From assembly GCF_002001125.1 (NCBI RefSeq), contig NZ_MUNV01000007.1, positions 1 to 64,000 on the forward strand: DNA of 64,000 bases. The letters run 5' to 3'. The translations under genes and the position numbers were made by a program. Each line of letters opens with the position of its first letter. Position 1 is the stretch's first letter. Below the pieces are notes generated by a model. That model ran no database searches, was not told the DNA's origin, and saw only the letters and a list, made by a program, of their open reading frames with translations. This document shows, piece after piece, positions 24,840-34,021 of the stretch. This DNA comes from Rhodanobacter sp. B04. GTDB lineage: Bacteria; Pseudomonadota; Gammaproteobacteria; Xanthomonadales; Rhodanobacteraceae.

Positions 24840-25056
24840 TTGATGATTCCCTTATGTCGGTTGTCGAGACCAGACCGCATGCTCCGCACAGCGATCCGGA
24901 ATGTTTGCAAAACAACTCGATGCCCCTGTCGAACCGGTAGCCTGGCCGATTCTCCCACACTGGTTTTCGCCCCTTCGCAACCCCACAAAGGCGGGAAAGC
25001 ACGTTGTCTTTATCGCGTCTGCAGTGGCAGCCTACCCAAACTCTTCGTCAGATGTG

Positions 25057-25878
25057 TTATCCGACCTCGCGGACGGCATCCGCCATCGCGCGGTCCAGCA
25101 CATCCAGCCTCGCCCTCATCTCGTGGTCCACCCGCATAGCTCGCGCTGGCGGGACCACCACAGTATCGGCCATGCCGATATCCGCCTGCGGCAGCGCGCC
25201 CAGCGCCACCTGTTCGATCCGTGCCTGCTGGATCGGCAGCGTCGCCGTGCGATAGATGATCAGCTCATGTTCCAGCGGATAGTCGCGTGCCAGCACCTCG
25301 ACCAGCAGCTGGCGGTAGGCCGCGCCGGTGGAGAAGCGTGCCAGCGACTGATCGCCGACCAGGCCTACCTGCCATAGCACCAGATAGGCGGTCGGGTCGA
25401 TGCGGCGTTGATAGAACAGCAGCTGGCTTGCCTCGTAGTGCTGGCAGCCGAAGCGACCTGGGTCGATGCCGAGATCCGCATACAGGCAATCCTCGGCAGA
25501 AATGCCCGGCTCCATGTGCGCCGGATAGCCCTCGCTGCGGGCCACCTCGATCGACTTGTGCGGCGCCCAGGCGAACACACCGGGATGGCCGTAGAACACC
25601 CCGCATACCTTCTTGCCCGCGCGCACCTCGGTGAGGATGGCTTCCACCATCTGTCGATAAGTCTGCAAGCGCGACGTACCTTCGTGGTAGTAAGGCTGCA
25701 GGCTGCGCACGTCCGGATGCATCCTCTGCAACCACAACTCCACGATACCGTCGGAAAGCCCCGCAAATACCACGTCGGACTGTTCGATATGGCTGCGCGC
25801 CAACGGGCCAAGGTGGGAGCCCAGCGTCATGCCGAGGCCGACGCAGACCAGGCTGCCGGTGGAACTTGCTGCATTCAT
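25057..25878 (-). CDS. Borosin-type peptide backbone alpha-N-methyltransferase (TP-methylase fold)
   Basis: 273 residues with the tetrapyrrole-methylase fold. It matches the methyltransferase domain of fungal OphMA and bacterial SonM rather than the corrin enzymes: EVRAGKKVCGVFYGHPGVF, GISAEDCLYADLGIDP and WQVGLVGD. Residues aligned with OphMA Y66, R72 and Y76 are conserved here as Y64, R70 and Y74 (pattern YYHEGTSRLQTY). The SAM-binding GHPG is at 97-100. OphMA carries its substrate at its own C-terminus; this protein ends after the catalytic domain, as in split borosins with a separate precursor. Two such precursor-like genes follow. It would methylate backbone amides of the precursor core. 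The start ATG 25878 is supported by the N-terminus; the ribosome site is weak. Confidence 0.8.
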   Translation of the reverse strand: MNAASSTGSLVCVGLGMTLGSHLGPLARSHIEQSDVVFAGLSDGIVELWLQRMHPDVRSLQPYYHEGTSRLQTYRQMVEAILTEVRAGKKVCGVFYGHPGVFAWAPHKSIEVARSEGYPAHMEPGISAEDCLYADLGIDPGRFGCQHYEASQLLFYQRRIDPTAYLVLWQVGLVGDQSLARFSTGAAYRQLLVEVLARDYPLEHELIIYRTATLPIQQARIEQVALGALPQADIGMADTVVVPPARAMRVDHEMRARLDVLDRAMADAVREVG

Positions 25879-26060
25879 TCGTTTGCTTGCTCGTCGCTGA
25901 TCTGTAGTCGAAGTGTCTCGCCGCACGTGCGTGTCGTTGACCGGAAAACCATCCGGGTCATCGAGTCAGCGTGATGAATTCCCCTGCCTCGCGGCTTTAC
26001 GGTATTGCGCCCGCGCCCCACATGGCATCGCTTCGATGAAGGTATCCGGGAAAGCAAGAC

Positions 26061-26083
26061 CGGGGCAAGCATTGCCTGCCCCG
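26061..26083 (-). terminator. Hairpin after the 2'-5' RNA ligase gene
   Basis: CGGGGCA (26061-26067) pairs exactly with TGCCCCG (26077-26083), 5 bp beyond the stop of the minus-strand gene. The following minus-strand bases are only moderately T-rich (GTCTTGCTTTCC). Confidence 0.4.
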
Positions 26084-26087
26084 CTGT

Positions 26088-26702
26088 CTACGGCTGGCTG
26101 GCCATCAGTGGCCAGCGTCCGAGTATCTGATAGGCGCCTTGCCCGACCACGTGATGGATCAGCGCAAACTCCGTCACCGGCCACGTCACGGGCTCGACGA
26201 CCAGCTCCGGCAGCATCGTGCCCCGGCTGTAGGCCAGCGTGACATGCGGGGTAAAGTTGCGTTCGAGCCGCACGCCTTGCACCGCCAGTGCCAGCGTTTT
26301 TCCCAGCGCCTGCCACAGTTGCTGCAGCGGCGCGCAAGTCTCCATGCCCTGCAGCACGCACGGCGGTTCGCGACCACGGAAGCTGGTGGCGCTATCCAGT
26401 GTCCAGGTGAACGGTATCGCACGCACATTCTCGGCCGCGGCCACCACGCCATCGAACAGGCCTGGCCGCAGCGCAGCGTGATCACCCAGGTAATGCAGGG
26501 TGGCGTGATAGCGGTCCGGGTGGATCCAGCGTGCGCGCAGACTGGGGCGTGCGGCCCTGAGCGCGGCGACGACGGCCGCCAGTCGCTCGCGGGTGGTGGC
26601 GTCGGGCAGCAGCGCGAAGAACAGCCGGTGTACTTCGGTGGAGGCGATGCCGCCGAGAAGGTCGGGCTGGTGGGTTTCGGGCAGGGTTTGTCGAATGGCC
26701 AT
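26088..26702 (-). CDS. thpR: RNA 2',3'-cyclic phosphodiesterase / 2'-5' RNA ligase
   Basis: 204 residues of the 2H phosphoesterase superfamily. The two HxT signatures are visible: HATLHYLG in the N-terminal half and HVTLAYS in the C-terminal half. RLFFALLPDATTRERL is the typical start of the domain. These enzymes open 2',3'-cyclic phosphates and can join tRNA halves with 2'-5' bonds in vitro; the cellular role is unclear. ATG 26702 was chosen because the domain begins soon after. A second, more divergent 2H protein is encoded at 47468-48190. Confidence 0.85.
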   Translation of the reverse strand: MAIRQTLPETHQPDLLGGIASTEVHRLFFALLPDATTRERLAAVVAALRAARPSLRARWIHPDRYHATLHYLGDHAALRPGLFDGVVAAAENVRAIPFTWTLDSATSFRGREPPCVLQGMETCAPLQQLWQALGKTLALAVQGVRLERNFTPHVTLAYSRGTMLPELVVEPVTWPVTEFALIHHVVGQGAYQILGRWPLMASQP

Positions 26703-26868
26703 GGATGCTATGTAGCACGTCCAGCGGGTTGAACAGCGACCCCATTGCGTCATTCCCCGTGAGTCGATGGCCAGCCATGTCGCATGGGTGCCGCCGCCAT
26801 GACCCGAGTATGTCGTTGGAGATGGGACGAGTTGTCGTAACCCCACCCTGCGGTTTTCGTGAAGGCGT

Positions 26869-27783
26869 TTATTCCGCCGTATCCGCGGATACCGGTACGG
26901 CAGGCGGCGCCTGGGCCGTCAGCAGCGCACGGATCACGCGCAGTTTCGCCTTGATCTTCGCCTCGTTGGCGGGGCCCACGCGAAACAGCAATCGCTGCCC
27001 GGCGGACAGCGATTCCAGCGACGGATCGGCATACACGTAGAACGGCCCGGACTGTATCAGCGCCGCCGGATGGTCCAGCTCGGGCGCGGCCAGCAGGTCG
27101 TCGATCACCACGATCAGCCGGTCGTTGAAGTAACCCTGCGGATACCCCAGTTGCCGATATGCCTGCTGGAACAGCGGATAGGCATGCACGTACCAGGCAA
27201 CCAGCGCCTGCGGATCGATTCCGTCCACGATCTGCATGTACGGTGCATAGCGCAAGCTGTTCTGCCCGCTGATCACGGCCTGGCCATCGACCTCCGCCGT
27301 GGCCAACGCGCCCCTGGGCGTGCGCAGCGGCAGCATCAACGTGCCCAGTGCATGCCGCGGCAAGGCGTCGATGGTCGCCACGATGCGCGTGACGACCTGC
27401 TGCGGCAGCAGCAACGAGCGCAAGTCGCCGCTGCCGGCCAGCGCCGCGAGCGCCGCCACCACGCTGGCATCGCTGTCGTCCAGTGCCGGCAAGGGTGCGG
27501 TCGATGCGCCAGCAGGGGCGCCTGTCGGTGCAATCGGATACCGGATGGATGATGTCGCCGCGCGGGCCGGCGCAGGCGCCGATGCAGGGATGGAAGGCAC
27601 GTCTGCCGACTCCTGCGCACCGGGATGCACCGCCTTGCGTGCCAGGTACGCACCCGCCGCGACGACAGCCAGCACCACGATCACGGCGCCGATCCAGCTT
27701 CCCGGGGACGTGTCTTTGCTCACGATCTGTTCCGCCCGACGATTCAGTATCGGCTTTGACTTGCTCGCATCCGATTCGTTCAT
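26869..27783 (-). CDS. DUF3014 membrane protein
   Basis: 304 residues from ATG 27783. A cytoplasmic N-terminus of about 30 residues is followed by one transmembrane helix (WIGAVIVVLAVVAAGAYLA), a Pro/Ala-rich linker and the DUF3014 domain (LRSLLLPQQVVTRIVATIDALPR, YMQIVDGIDPQALVAWYVHAYPLFQQAY, GYPQGYFNDRLIVVIDDLL). The family is found in gammaproteobacteria as an inner-membrane protein with a periplasmic domain; its function is not known. It lies alone, divergent from the methyltransferase at 27943. Confidence 0.85.
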   Translation of the reverse strand: MNESDASKSKPILNRRAEQIVSKDTSPGSWIGAVIVVLAVVAAGAYLARKAVHPGAQESADVPSIPASAPAPARAATSSIRYPIAPTGAPAGASTAPLPALDDSDASVVAALAALAGSGDLRSLLLPQQVVTRIVATIDALPRHALGTLMLPLRTPRGALATAEVDGQAVISGQNSLRYAPYMQIVDGIDPQALVAWYVHAYPLFQQAYRQLGYPQGYFNDRLIVVIDDLLAAPELDHPAALIQSGPFYVYADPSLESLSAGQRLLFRVGPANEAKIKAKLRVIRALLTAQAPPAVPVSADTAE

Positions 27784-27942
27784 CCCGCGCATGACCGGCG
27801 CAAGGCACGCACCACGCCAAAGCGGCCATGGCGTACGATGGCCATGCTCATGCTGCTCTCGGCGCCCTGACGATCATCGTCACCGCACTCCCATCCTTCG
27901 CCTCATGCCGGTTATCCGGTCGAAGCCCACACGGGAGCGCCC

Positions 27943-28632
27943 ATGCCGGGCTATGCCACTCGCGAACTCACGGTCTGCCTTGGCGGCCGCGACTATCGCA
28001 TCCGCGCACTGAGCGACCTGCAGCAGTTTGCCGACCCGCATCTGCACGCCGACCGCATCGGCATCTCGTCCGCGCAATGGAGTCTGTTCGGCCAGGTGTG
28101 GCCAGCCGGCCGCGTGCTGGCCGAGGCGATGTGCACGCACGATATCGTTGGCAAGCGCATTCTCGAGCTTGGCTGCGGACTGGGCCTGTCCAGCCTGGTG
28201 CTGCAGCAGCGCAAGGCCGACATCACCGCCAGCGACCACCATCCGCTGGCGGCATCGTTCCTGCGTCACAACACTGCGCAAAACCGGCTGCTGGCCATCA
28301 CCTACCGCGACCTGCGCTGGGAGGTGCCCGATGCAACGCTGGGGCGTTTCGACCTGATCATCGGCAGCGACATCCTGTACGAGAGCGGGCACGCCGGCCT
28401 GCTGGCAGCGATCGTGCTGCGCCATGCCCTGCCCGATGCCGAGGTGTTGATCACCGATCCCGGCCGCGGCAACAGCGCCCCGTTTTCCCGCGCACTCGCC
28501 GGACAGGGCTATACGGTCGTCGAACTGCGCAGCCGTTTCGATGCACGCGACATCGCGCCGTTCCGTGGCCGGCTGCTGAGCTATCGGCGCGGTGACGTGA
28601 TGGCCGACGGCGTTCCGACCGGACCGCAGTAA
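27943..28632 (+). CDS. Class I SAM-dependent methyltransferase (METTL21/NNMT-like)
   Basis: 229 residues from ATG 27943 with GGGAG upstream. The Rossmann motif I is ILELGCGLGLSSLVL, followed by ADITASDHHP and FDLIIGSDILYE. This resembles the METTL21-type protein lysine methyltransferase family (Methyltransf_16), whose bacterial members modify proteins such as ribosomal factors, although the substrate here cannot be predicted. It is convergent with the ABC transporter genes, with an 11-bp gap. Confidence 0.8.
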   Translation: MPGYATRELTVCLGGRDYRIRALSDLQQFADPHLHADRIGISSAQWSLFGQVWPAGRVLAEAMCTHDIVGKRILELGCGLGLSSLVLQQRKADITASDHHPLAASFLRHNTAQNRLLAITYRDLRWEVPDATLGRFDLIIGSDILYESGHAGLLAAIVLRHALPDAEVLITDPGRGNSAPFSRALAGQGYTVVELRSRFDARDIAPFRGRLLSYRRGDVMADGVPTGPQ

Positions 28633-28643
28633 GCGGCCACGAT

Positions 28644-29405
28644 TCAGGCCTTCAAGCGATAGCCCGTGCGGAAGATCCACCACACGATGGCCAGGCAAAG
28701 CCCGAGAAACACCAGGGTCATGCCCATGCTGATCTCCACGCCGACGTCGGAGGCACCGTAGAAGCTCCAGCGAAAGCCGCTGATCAGGTACACCACCGGA
28801 TTGAACAGGGTGACCTTCTGCCAGAACGGCGGCAGCATGTGGATCGAGTAGAAGCTGCCGCCGAGGAAGGTCAGCGGCGTCACCACCAGCAGCGGCACCA
28901 GCTGCAGCTTCTCGAAGTTGTCCGCCCAGATGCCGATGATGAAACCAAACAGGCTGAAGGTCAGCGCAGTAAGCACCAGGAAGGCCAGCATCCACAGCGG
29001 ATGCTCTATATGGAACGAGACGAACAGCCGCGCGGTGGCCAGGATGATCAGGCCAAGGATGATCGACTTGCTCGCCGCCGCGCCGACATAACCGGCGACG
29101 ATCTCGGTCGAGGACACCGGCGCCGACAGGATCTCGTAGATCGTGCCGACGAACTTCGGAAAGTAGATGCCGAACGACGCATTGGAGATGCTCTGCGTCA
29201 GCAGCGACAGCATGATCAAACCCGGCACGATGAAGGCGCCGTAGCTGACTCCGTTGATCGCGGTCATGCGCGAGCCGATCGCGGCGCCGAACACCACGAA
29301 ATACAGCGAGGTGGAGATGACCGGGGACACCACACTCTGCAGCAGCGTGCGCCGGGTGCGCGACATCTCGAAGCGGTAGATCGCACGGATGGCGTGGATG
29401 TTCAT
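28644..29405 (-). CDS. yadH: ABC-2 type transporter permease, YadH-like
   Basis: 253 residues with about six hydrophobic segments and the ABC-2 pattern of E. coli Yad[43 protein letters not shown]-type segment, [19 protein letters not shown] and [12 protein letters not shown]. Its ATG overlaps the stop of the ATPase gene (ATGA), so the two are translated as a unit. Two copies each of permease and ATPase would form the exporter; the substrate of YadGH is not established, though drugs or envelope molecules are likely. Confidence 0.85.
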   Translation of the reverse strand: MNIHAIRAIYRFEMSRTRRTLLQSVVSPVISTSLYFVVFGAAIGSRMTAINGVSYGAFIVPGLIMLSLLTQSISNASFGIYFPKFVGTIYEILSAPVSSTEIVAGYVGAAASKSIILGLIILATARLFVSFHIEHPLWMLAFLVLTALTFSLFGFIIGIWADNFEKLQLVPLLVVTPLTFLGGSFYSIHMLPPFWQKVTLFNPVVYLISGFRWSFYGASDVGVEISMGMTLVFLGLCLAIVWWIFRTGYRLKA

Positions 29406-30328
29406 GCGCGATCCCTCACCAGGCTGACGAAGATGTCCTCCAGCGAACTCTGCCGGGTCTGCAGATCCTTGAAGTCGATACCGGCTTCGCCGAGCCGGCG
29501 CAACAGCACGTCGATGCCGGTGTGCTCGCCCTGCGCATCGAAGGTGTAGACCAGCGCCTTGCCGTCGGCCGACAGCTCCAGCGGGCAATCGGACAGAGCC
29601 GCCGGGATGCCGGCCAGCGGCGTCTGCAGAAGCAGGGTCAGTTGCTTCCTGCCGAGTTTGTTCATCAGTTCTGCCTTGTCCTCGACCAGGATCAGCTCGC
29701 CCTTGTGGATCACCCCGATGCGGTCGGCCATTTCCTCGGCCTCCTCGATGTAATGCGTGGTCAGGATGATGGTGACGCCGGTGGCGCGCAGCGCACGCAC
29801 CATCGTCCACATGTCGCGCCGCAGTTCCACGTCGACGCCCGCGGTAGGTTCGTCCAGGAACAGGATCTGCGGCTCGTGCGAGAGTGCCTTGGCGATCATC
29901 ACGCGGCGTTTCATGCCGCCGGACAGGGTGAGGATCTTGCTGTCCTTCTTGTTCCACAGCGACAGTTCCTTCAGCACCTTCTGGATGTGCGCCGGGTTGG
30001 GTGACTTGCCGAACAGCCCGCGGCTGAAGCTGACCGTATTCCATACTGTCTCGAACGCATCGGTGGTCAGTTCCTGCGGCACCAGGCCGATCTTCGCGCG
30101 CGCCGCGCGGTAGTCGCGCACCACGTCGTGACCATCGGCCAGCACGCTGCCCTCGCTCGGGTTGACGATGCCGCAGATGATGCTGATCAAGCTGGTCTTG
30201 CCAGCCCCGTTCGGGCCCAGCAACGCGAATATCTCGCCTTGCTGGATATCCAGATTGATCTGCTTGAGCGCCTGGAACCCGGAGGCGTAGCTCTTGCTGA
30301 GTTGCCTGACAGAGATGATCGGCTGCAC
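29402..30328 (-). CDS. yadG: ABC transporter ATPase, YadG-like
   Basis: 308 residues starting at GTG 30328, with AAGGA 7 nt upstream. Walker A is GPNGAGKTS, the signature is [15 protein letters not shown], Walker B is [12 protein letters not shown], and the switch His lies in [13 protein letters not shown]-terminal extension after about residue 215 is typical of YadG/DrrA-type exporters. The partner permease follows with a 4-bp overlap. Confidence 0.9.
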   Translation of the reverse strand: MQPIISVRQLSKSYASGFQALKQINLDIQQGEIFALLGPNGAGKTSLISIICGIVNPSEGSVLADGHDVVRDYRAARAKIGLVPQELTTDAFETVWNTVSFSRGLFGKSPNPAHIQKVLKELSLWNKKDSKILTLSGGMKRRVMIAKALSHEPQILFLDEPTAGVDVELRRDMWTMVRALRATGVTIILTTHYIEEAEEMADRIGVIHKGELILVEDKAELMNKLGRKQLTLLLQTPLAGIPAALSDCPLELSADGKALVYTFDAQGEHTGIDVLLRRLGEAGIDFKDLQTRQSSLEDIFVSLVRDRA

Positions 30329-30500
30329 GCAGTGTCCTTGGAGATCGCGGCGAGGGGAGCGTCGATGGTATGCCGGGCGCTTGTGCAGAGCCAGCCCGTC
30401 GACGGTTTCCGGCGCATGACAAACCCGCCATCCGGACAAGCAGACGGGCGCGCCGCCGGAGCAGCGCGCCCACCCGATCCTTGCAACGACTAACGCTCGC

Positions 30501-30689
30501 TCAATGCCGGTGCTTGTTCGCGTCGCGCTGTTCGTCAGCCGCCTTGCCCACTTCCTTCTGGATCTTGCCGACGTTCTTTTCCAGCTTGCCGGCGACTTCC
30601 TTCGCCTTGTTGCCGGTTACCTTGCCGACTATTTCCTTGACCGTGCCCTTGACCTCGTGCTTGGTACCTTCGACGCGATTGCGATCCAT
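30501..30689 (-). CDS. CsbD-family stress protein
   Basis: 62 residues, highly charged and Lys-rich, with the CsbD pattern [26 protein letters not shown] and [22 protein letters not shown] 30689 is preceded by GGAG. CsbD-like proteins are abundant small general-stress proteins of unknown mechanism. The gene stands alone upstream of the ABC operon. Confidence 0.85.
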   Translation of the reverse strand: MDRNRVEGTKHEVKGTVKEIVGKVTGNKAKEVAGKLEKNVGKIQKEVGKAADEQRDANKHRH

Positions 30690-31023
30690 GAGTTGCTCTC
30701 CGGGAGATAAGGCCTGCGGCATTGCAGACAGGCCCAGGCTAGAAGCCATCCGGTCGACAGCCCGTGACCATGCTGTTGGAAGCTTGTTGTGCTGGGGCTG
30801 GCGTTCAGCCATGTGATGCGGTCATCACGCACAAGCCCGGATGTTGCACTTACATCGAACGGGATTGCATCTCGCACCACGTTCACATCATCGGGCACAC
30901 ATTGTCTTCACGCCCGTATCCGTATCCAGCCGACGGGCCAGCGTTTGGCGCATGCACATCCTTCGACCGATGTACGCGGCACACGACGGCAGGTCTGGAC
31001 TACGGTTCGAGCGGGGTAGGTGA
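30690..31023. other. Intergenic region between csbD-like and phospholipase D genes
   Basis: These 334 bp separate divergent genes and must hold both promoters. A short inverted repeat GTGATG/CATCAC is visible near 30815-30830. I see no gene, strong terminator or clear -35/-10 pair. Confidence 0.3.
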
Positions 31024-32601
31024 ATGAGACATGTGCGGCGACATACCGGCATCATGACTGTACTGGCGATCGTCGTGCTGCTGCTCGGCGCGTGTTCGTC
31101 GATGCGCAGCGACTTCGTCAAGCGGCCTTCGAAGGCCTTGCCACCGGCCACCGGCACGCCAAGCGGACGCTATATCCACGCCGTGGTGGGCCAGCATCCC
31201 GACCAGTCCGGCTTTCGCTTGCTCACGCTCAGCAACAACGCGCTGATGAGCCGCGTTGCGCTGGCCGACCACGCCCGGCATTCCATCGATCTGCAGTACT
31301 ACATCTTCGACAACGACGCGACCGGCCGACTGGTCGCGCAGCACCTGCTGGCGGCGGCGGATCGGGGCGTGCGCATACGCCTGCTGCTCGACGACATCAA
31401 TGTGCACGACGAGATCGACATGCTCAATGCGCTCAATGCGCATCCGAACATCAAGGTTCGCCTGTTCAACCCGTTCCATACGCGCGATCCGTCGATGCTG
31501 TCCAAGACCACGCAATTCCTGCTCGATGCGCACCGGCTCAACCGCCGCATGCACAACAAATCGTTCATCGTGGACGGCAACGTGGCGATCATCGGTGGCC
31601 GCAATATCGGCGACGCCTATTTCGACGCCGGCAACGACACCAATTTCCGCGACCTCGATCTGATCGCGATCGGGCCGGTGGTAAAGGATGCCTCGCGCGC
31701 GTTCGACGAATACTGGAACTGCGATGCCGCCATTCCGGTAACCGCCTTTCACGGCAAGCACGCCAGCCACTACAACCTCGCAAAATTGCGGGTGGACTTG
31801 GCACACGACGCACGCGCGTTCGCGCAGTCGGACTATGCCCAGGCGACACTGGATCAGCTGCCGAACGGTCCGTCCGCCGACCGCCCCGGCGCGTGGTTCT
31901 GGGGCTCCGCCACCCTGGTCGCCGACCAGCCGGCAAAGATCGATGCCGCCGACGCCAGGGACGAGCGTTCACTGCGGATCGGCCCGCAGATCAAGTCGAT
32001 GATCGACCAGGCACAGCAGGACGTGTTGCTGATCTCGCCCTACTTCGTTCCCGGCGACAGCGGCACGCAGTACCTCACCGGCCTCGTCACGCACGGGATC
32101 GCGGTGAAGGTGCTGACCAACTCGCTTGCCTCCACCGATGAAGCCGCCGTGCATGCGGGATATTCGCGCTATCGACGCACCCTGCTCGAAGGTGGCGTGC
32201 AACTTTACGAACTGCGCCCCGCCACCGGCGTGGAGCAGCCGGCAACCGCGAAGGGCGCCTCCTCCGGCGTCAGCCTGCATGCCAAGGCGATCGTGGTGGA
32301 CCACGAGCTGGTATTCATCGGCTCGATGAACATGGACCAGCGCTCGAAACTGCTCAACACCGAAATGGGCATCATTGTCGATTGTCCGCAACTGGCAGAG
32401 GCGGTGACGCAGTTTTTCGACACCGCGATCCTGCCGGCCTCGGCTTACCACGTCGTGCTGACGGCGCCTGGCGCACAGATGCAATGGCAGGCCAGCGACG
32501 ATGGCAAGCCGGTGATTTACCACCACGACCCCGAGGCGAGCATGAAGCGCCGGCTCGAAGTGGACATGCTCAAGCTCATGCCGATCGAGGGCATGCTTTG
32601 A
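31024..32601 (+). CDS. Lipoprotein phospholipase D-family protein (cardiolipin synthase ClsC-like)
   Basis: 525 residues. The N-terminus has a lipobox (VLLLGACSS), so the mature protein is a lipoprotein. Two PLD catalytic HKD motifs are present: HNKSFIVDGNVAIIGGRN and HAKAIVVDHELVFIGSMN. Length and layout (DLQYYIFDNDATGRL, LLLDDIN, SPYFVPG) resemble E. coli ClsC/YmdC, which makes cardiolipin from PE and PG. It could also be a phosphatidyltransferase or phosphodiesterase of the envelope. It is followed 105 bp later by a small secreted DUF5329 protein. Confidence 0.85.
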   Translation: MRHVRRHTGIMTVLAIVVLLLGACSSMRSDFVKRPSKALPPATGTPSGRYIHAVVGQHPDQSGFRLLTLSNNALMSRVALADHARHSIDLQYYIFDNDATGRLVAQHLLAAADRGVRIRLLLDDINVHDEIDMLNALNAHPNIKVRLFNPFHTRDPSMLSKTTQFLLDAHRLNRRMHNKSFIVDGNVAIIGGRNIGDAYFDAGNDTNFRDLDLIAIGPVVKDASRAFDEYWNCDAAIPVTAFHGKHASHYNLAKLRVDLAHDARAFAQSDYAQATLDQLPNGPSADRPGAWFWGSATLVADQPAKIDAADARDERSLRIGPQIKSMIDQAQQDVLLISPYFVPGDSGTQYLTGLVTHGIAVKVLTNSLASTDEAAVHAGYSRYRRTLLEGGVQLYELRPATGVEQPATAKGASSGVSLHAKAIVVDHELVFIGSMNMDQRSKLLNTEMGIIVDCPQLAEAVTQFFDTAILPASAYHVVLTAPGAQMQWQASDDGKPVIYHHDPEASMKRRLEVDMLKLMPIEGML

Positions 32602-32706
32602 CCGGCGCCGGCCACCCGCCAGGGCCGTGGACCCGACCACCTGCAGCCCGCGACCACCAAGCAACACCCTCTTTCGGCGCATGGCCGCCCGCTCCGGAGT
32701 GAAGGC

Positions 32707-33081
32707 ATGAACAGGTTGATCGCGACGTGGATGCTGTTCGCCCTGCTGGCGGCGCCGGCGTTCGGCCAGCAGGATGTCGAGCAGCAGAAGATCGCCTATC
32801 TCATCGATGCCGTGGCAAACCTGAAGGATGCGACATTCATCCGCAACGGCATCGCCTACGATGCGGCACACGCCGCCGACCACATGCGTCTGAAACTCCG
32901 CTATTACGGCAGCCGCGTGAAGACCGCGAAAGACTTCATCATCTATTGCGCAACCGGCTCGTCGATGTCCGGCATCAAATACAGCATCCGCTTCCACGAC
33001 GGCCACAGCATCGATTCGGCCACCTTTCTGCGCGGCAAGCTCACCGAATACGAGCTACGAACCGGCAGCGACACACGCTGA
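32707..33081 (+). CDS. DUF5329 secreted protein
   Basis: 124 residues with a signal peptide (MLFALLAAPAFGQ) and the DUF5329 pattern (KIAYLIDAVANLKDATFIRNGIAYDAAHAADHMRLKLR, TAKDFIIYCATGSSMSGIKYSI). Function unknown; periplasmic. ATG 32707 has GGAGTGAAGGC upstream. It follows the phospholipase D gene in the same direction. Confidence 0.8.
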   Translation: MNRLIATWMLFALLAAPAFGQQDVEQQKIAYLIDAVANLKDATFIRNGIAYDAAHAADHMRLKLRYYGSRVKTAKDFIIYCATGSSMSGIKYSIRFHDGHSIDSATFLRGKLTEYELRTGSDTR

Positions 33082-33203
33082 ATTCACCGTGTTTGTTGCC
33101 GCATCATCCGATGCTACGGTAACGTCGACCGACTTCGTCACCAGCCGGCACGACTGCAACCAGCAAGGCGACACAGCGCCTCGCCACCCCAAGGTTCGCC
33201 CGC

Positions 33204-34004
33204 ATGACCAGCACCCCCGCCATCACCGAGCATGACGCCCAACCGTTGCGCGATCGCGTGGTGCTGATCACCGGCGGCGCACAAGGCATCGGGCGCGGCA
33301 TCGCACAGGCGGCACTGGGCGCCGGTGGCACGGTGATGATCGGCGATCTCGATGCAGAAGCCGGGCGCGCGTGCCTTGCCGAATGGGGCGTGGCGCACCG
33401 CGCCGCATTCCTGCGCCTGGACGTTTCGCGCGAAGCGAGTGTTCGGCGCTGGGTCGACGCCGCACTCAAACGTTACGGTCGCATCGATGGGCTGGTGAAC
33501 AATGCAGGCATCGCCGATCCGCACAGTGGCGATCCGGCCGGCCTCTCGCTCGCCAGCTGGAACCGTTACCTGGCCAGCAATCTCACCGGCGCCTTCCTGT
33601 GCAGCCGGCAGGCATTGCCAGCCCTGGCCGGTGCAGATGGCGCGATCGTCAATATCGCCTCCACCCGCGCGCTGCAATCCGAACCCGGCAGTGAAGCGTA
33701 TGCGGCCAGCAAGGGCGGATTGCTGGCACTTACCCATGCCATGGCGATCAGTGCGGGGCCACACGTGCGGGTCAATGCGATCCTGCCCGGCTGGATCGCC
33801 ACCGATGCCTGGCGCAAACCCGGCATGCGCCGCGCCCCCGGACTTGGCCGACGGGACCAGACACAGCACCCTGTCGGCCGCGTCGGCATGCCTCAGGATA
33901 TCGGCGCACTGGCCGTCTATCTGCTCTCACATCAATCCGGCTTCGTCACCGGGCAGCACTTTGTGGTCGACGGTGGCATGACGGTGAAAATGCAATACGC
34001 GTAA
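33204..34004 (+). CDS. Short-chain dehydrogenase/reductase (SDR)
   Basis: 266 residues of the classical SDR type. The NAD(P) site is VLITGGAQGIGRG, the NNAG motif is LVNNAGIAD, the catalytic Ser is in VNIASTRALQ, Tyr and Lys are in SEAYAASKGGL, and the C-terminus has GQHFVVDGGMTVKM. The acidic residue after the second strand (IGDLDAE) favours NAD(H). The substrate is unknown. Confidence 0.9.
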   Translation: MTSTPAITEHDAQPLRDRVVLITGGAQGIGRGIAQAALGAGGTVMIGDLDAEAGRACLAEWGVAHRAAFLRLDVSREASVRRWVDAALKRYGRIDGLVNNAGIADPHSGDPAGLSLASWNRYLASNLTGAFLCSRQALPALAGADGAIVNIASTRALQSEPGSEAYAASKGGLLALTHAMAISAGPHVRVNAILPGWIATDAWRKPGMRRAPGLGRRDQTQHPVGRVGMPQDIGALAVYLLSHQSGFVTGQHFVVDGGMTVKMQYA

Positions 34005-34021
34005 CCGGTCAGCGCCGTACC

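Noticed and set aside
24840-25056. Small minus-strand gene between the methyltransferase and precursor B
   Set aside because: The frame at 24814-25002 lacks a ribosome site and resembles nothing; treated as operon leader or spacer.
25057-25878. Corrin/siroheme (cobalamin) methylase as the function of the TP-methylase
   Set aside because: No cobalamin or siroheme genes are near, and the borosin-specific Tyr/Arg/Tyr and GVFYGHPGVF/GISAEDCLYADLG motifs are present.
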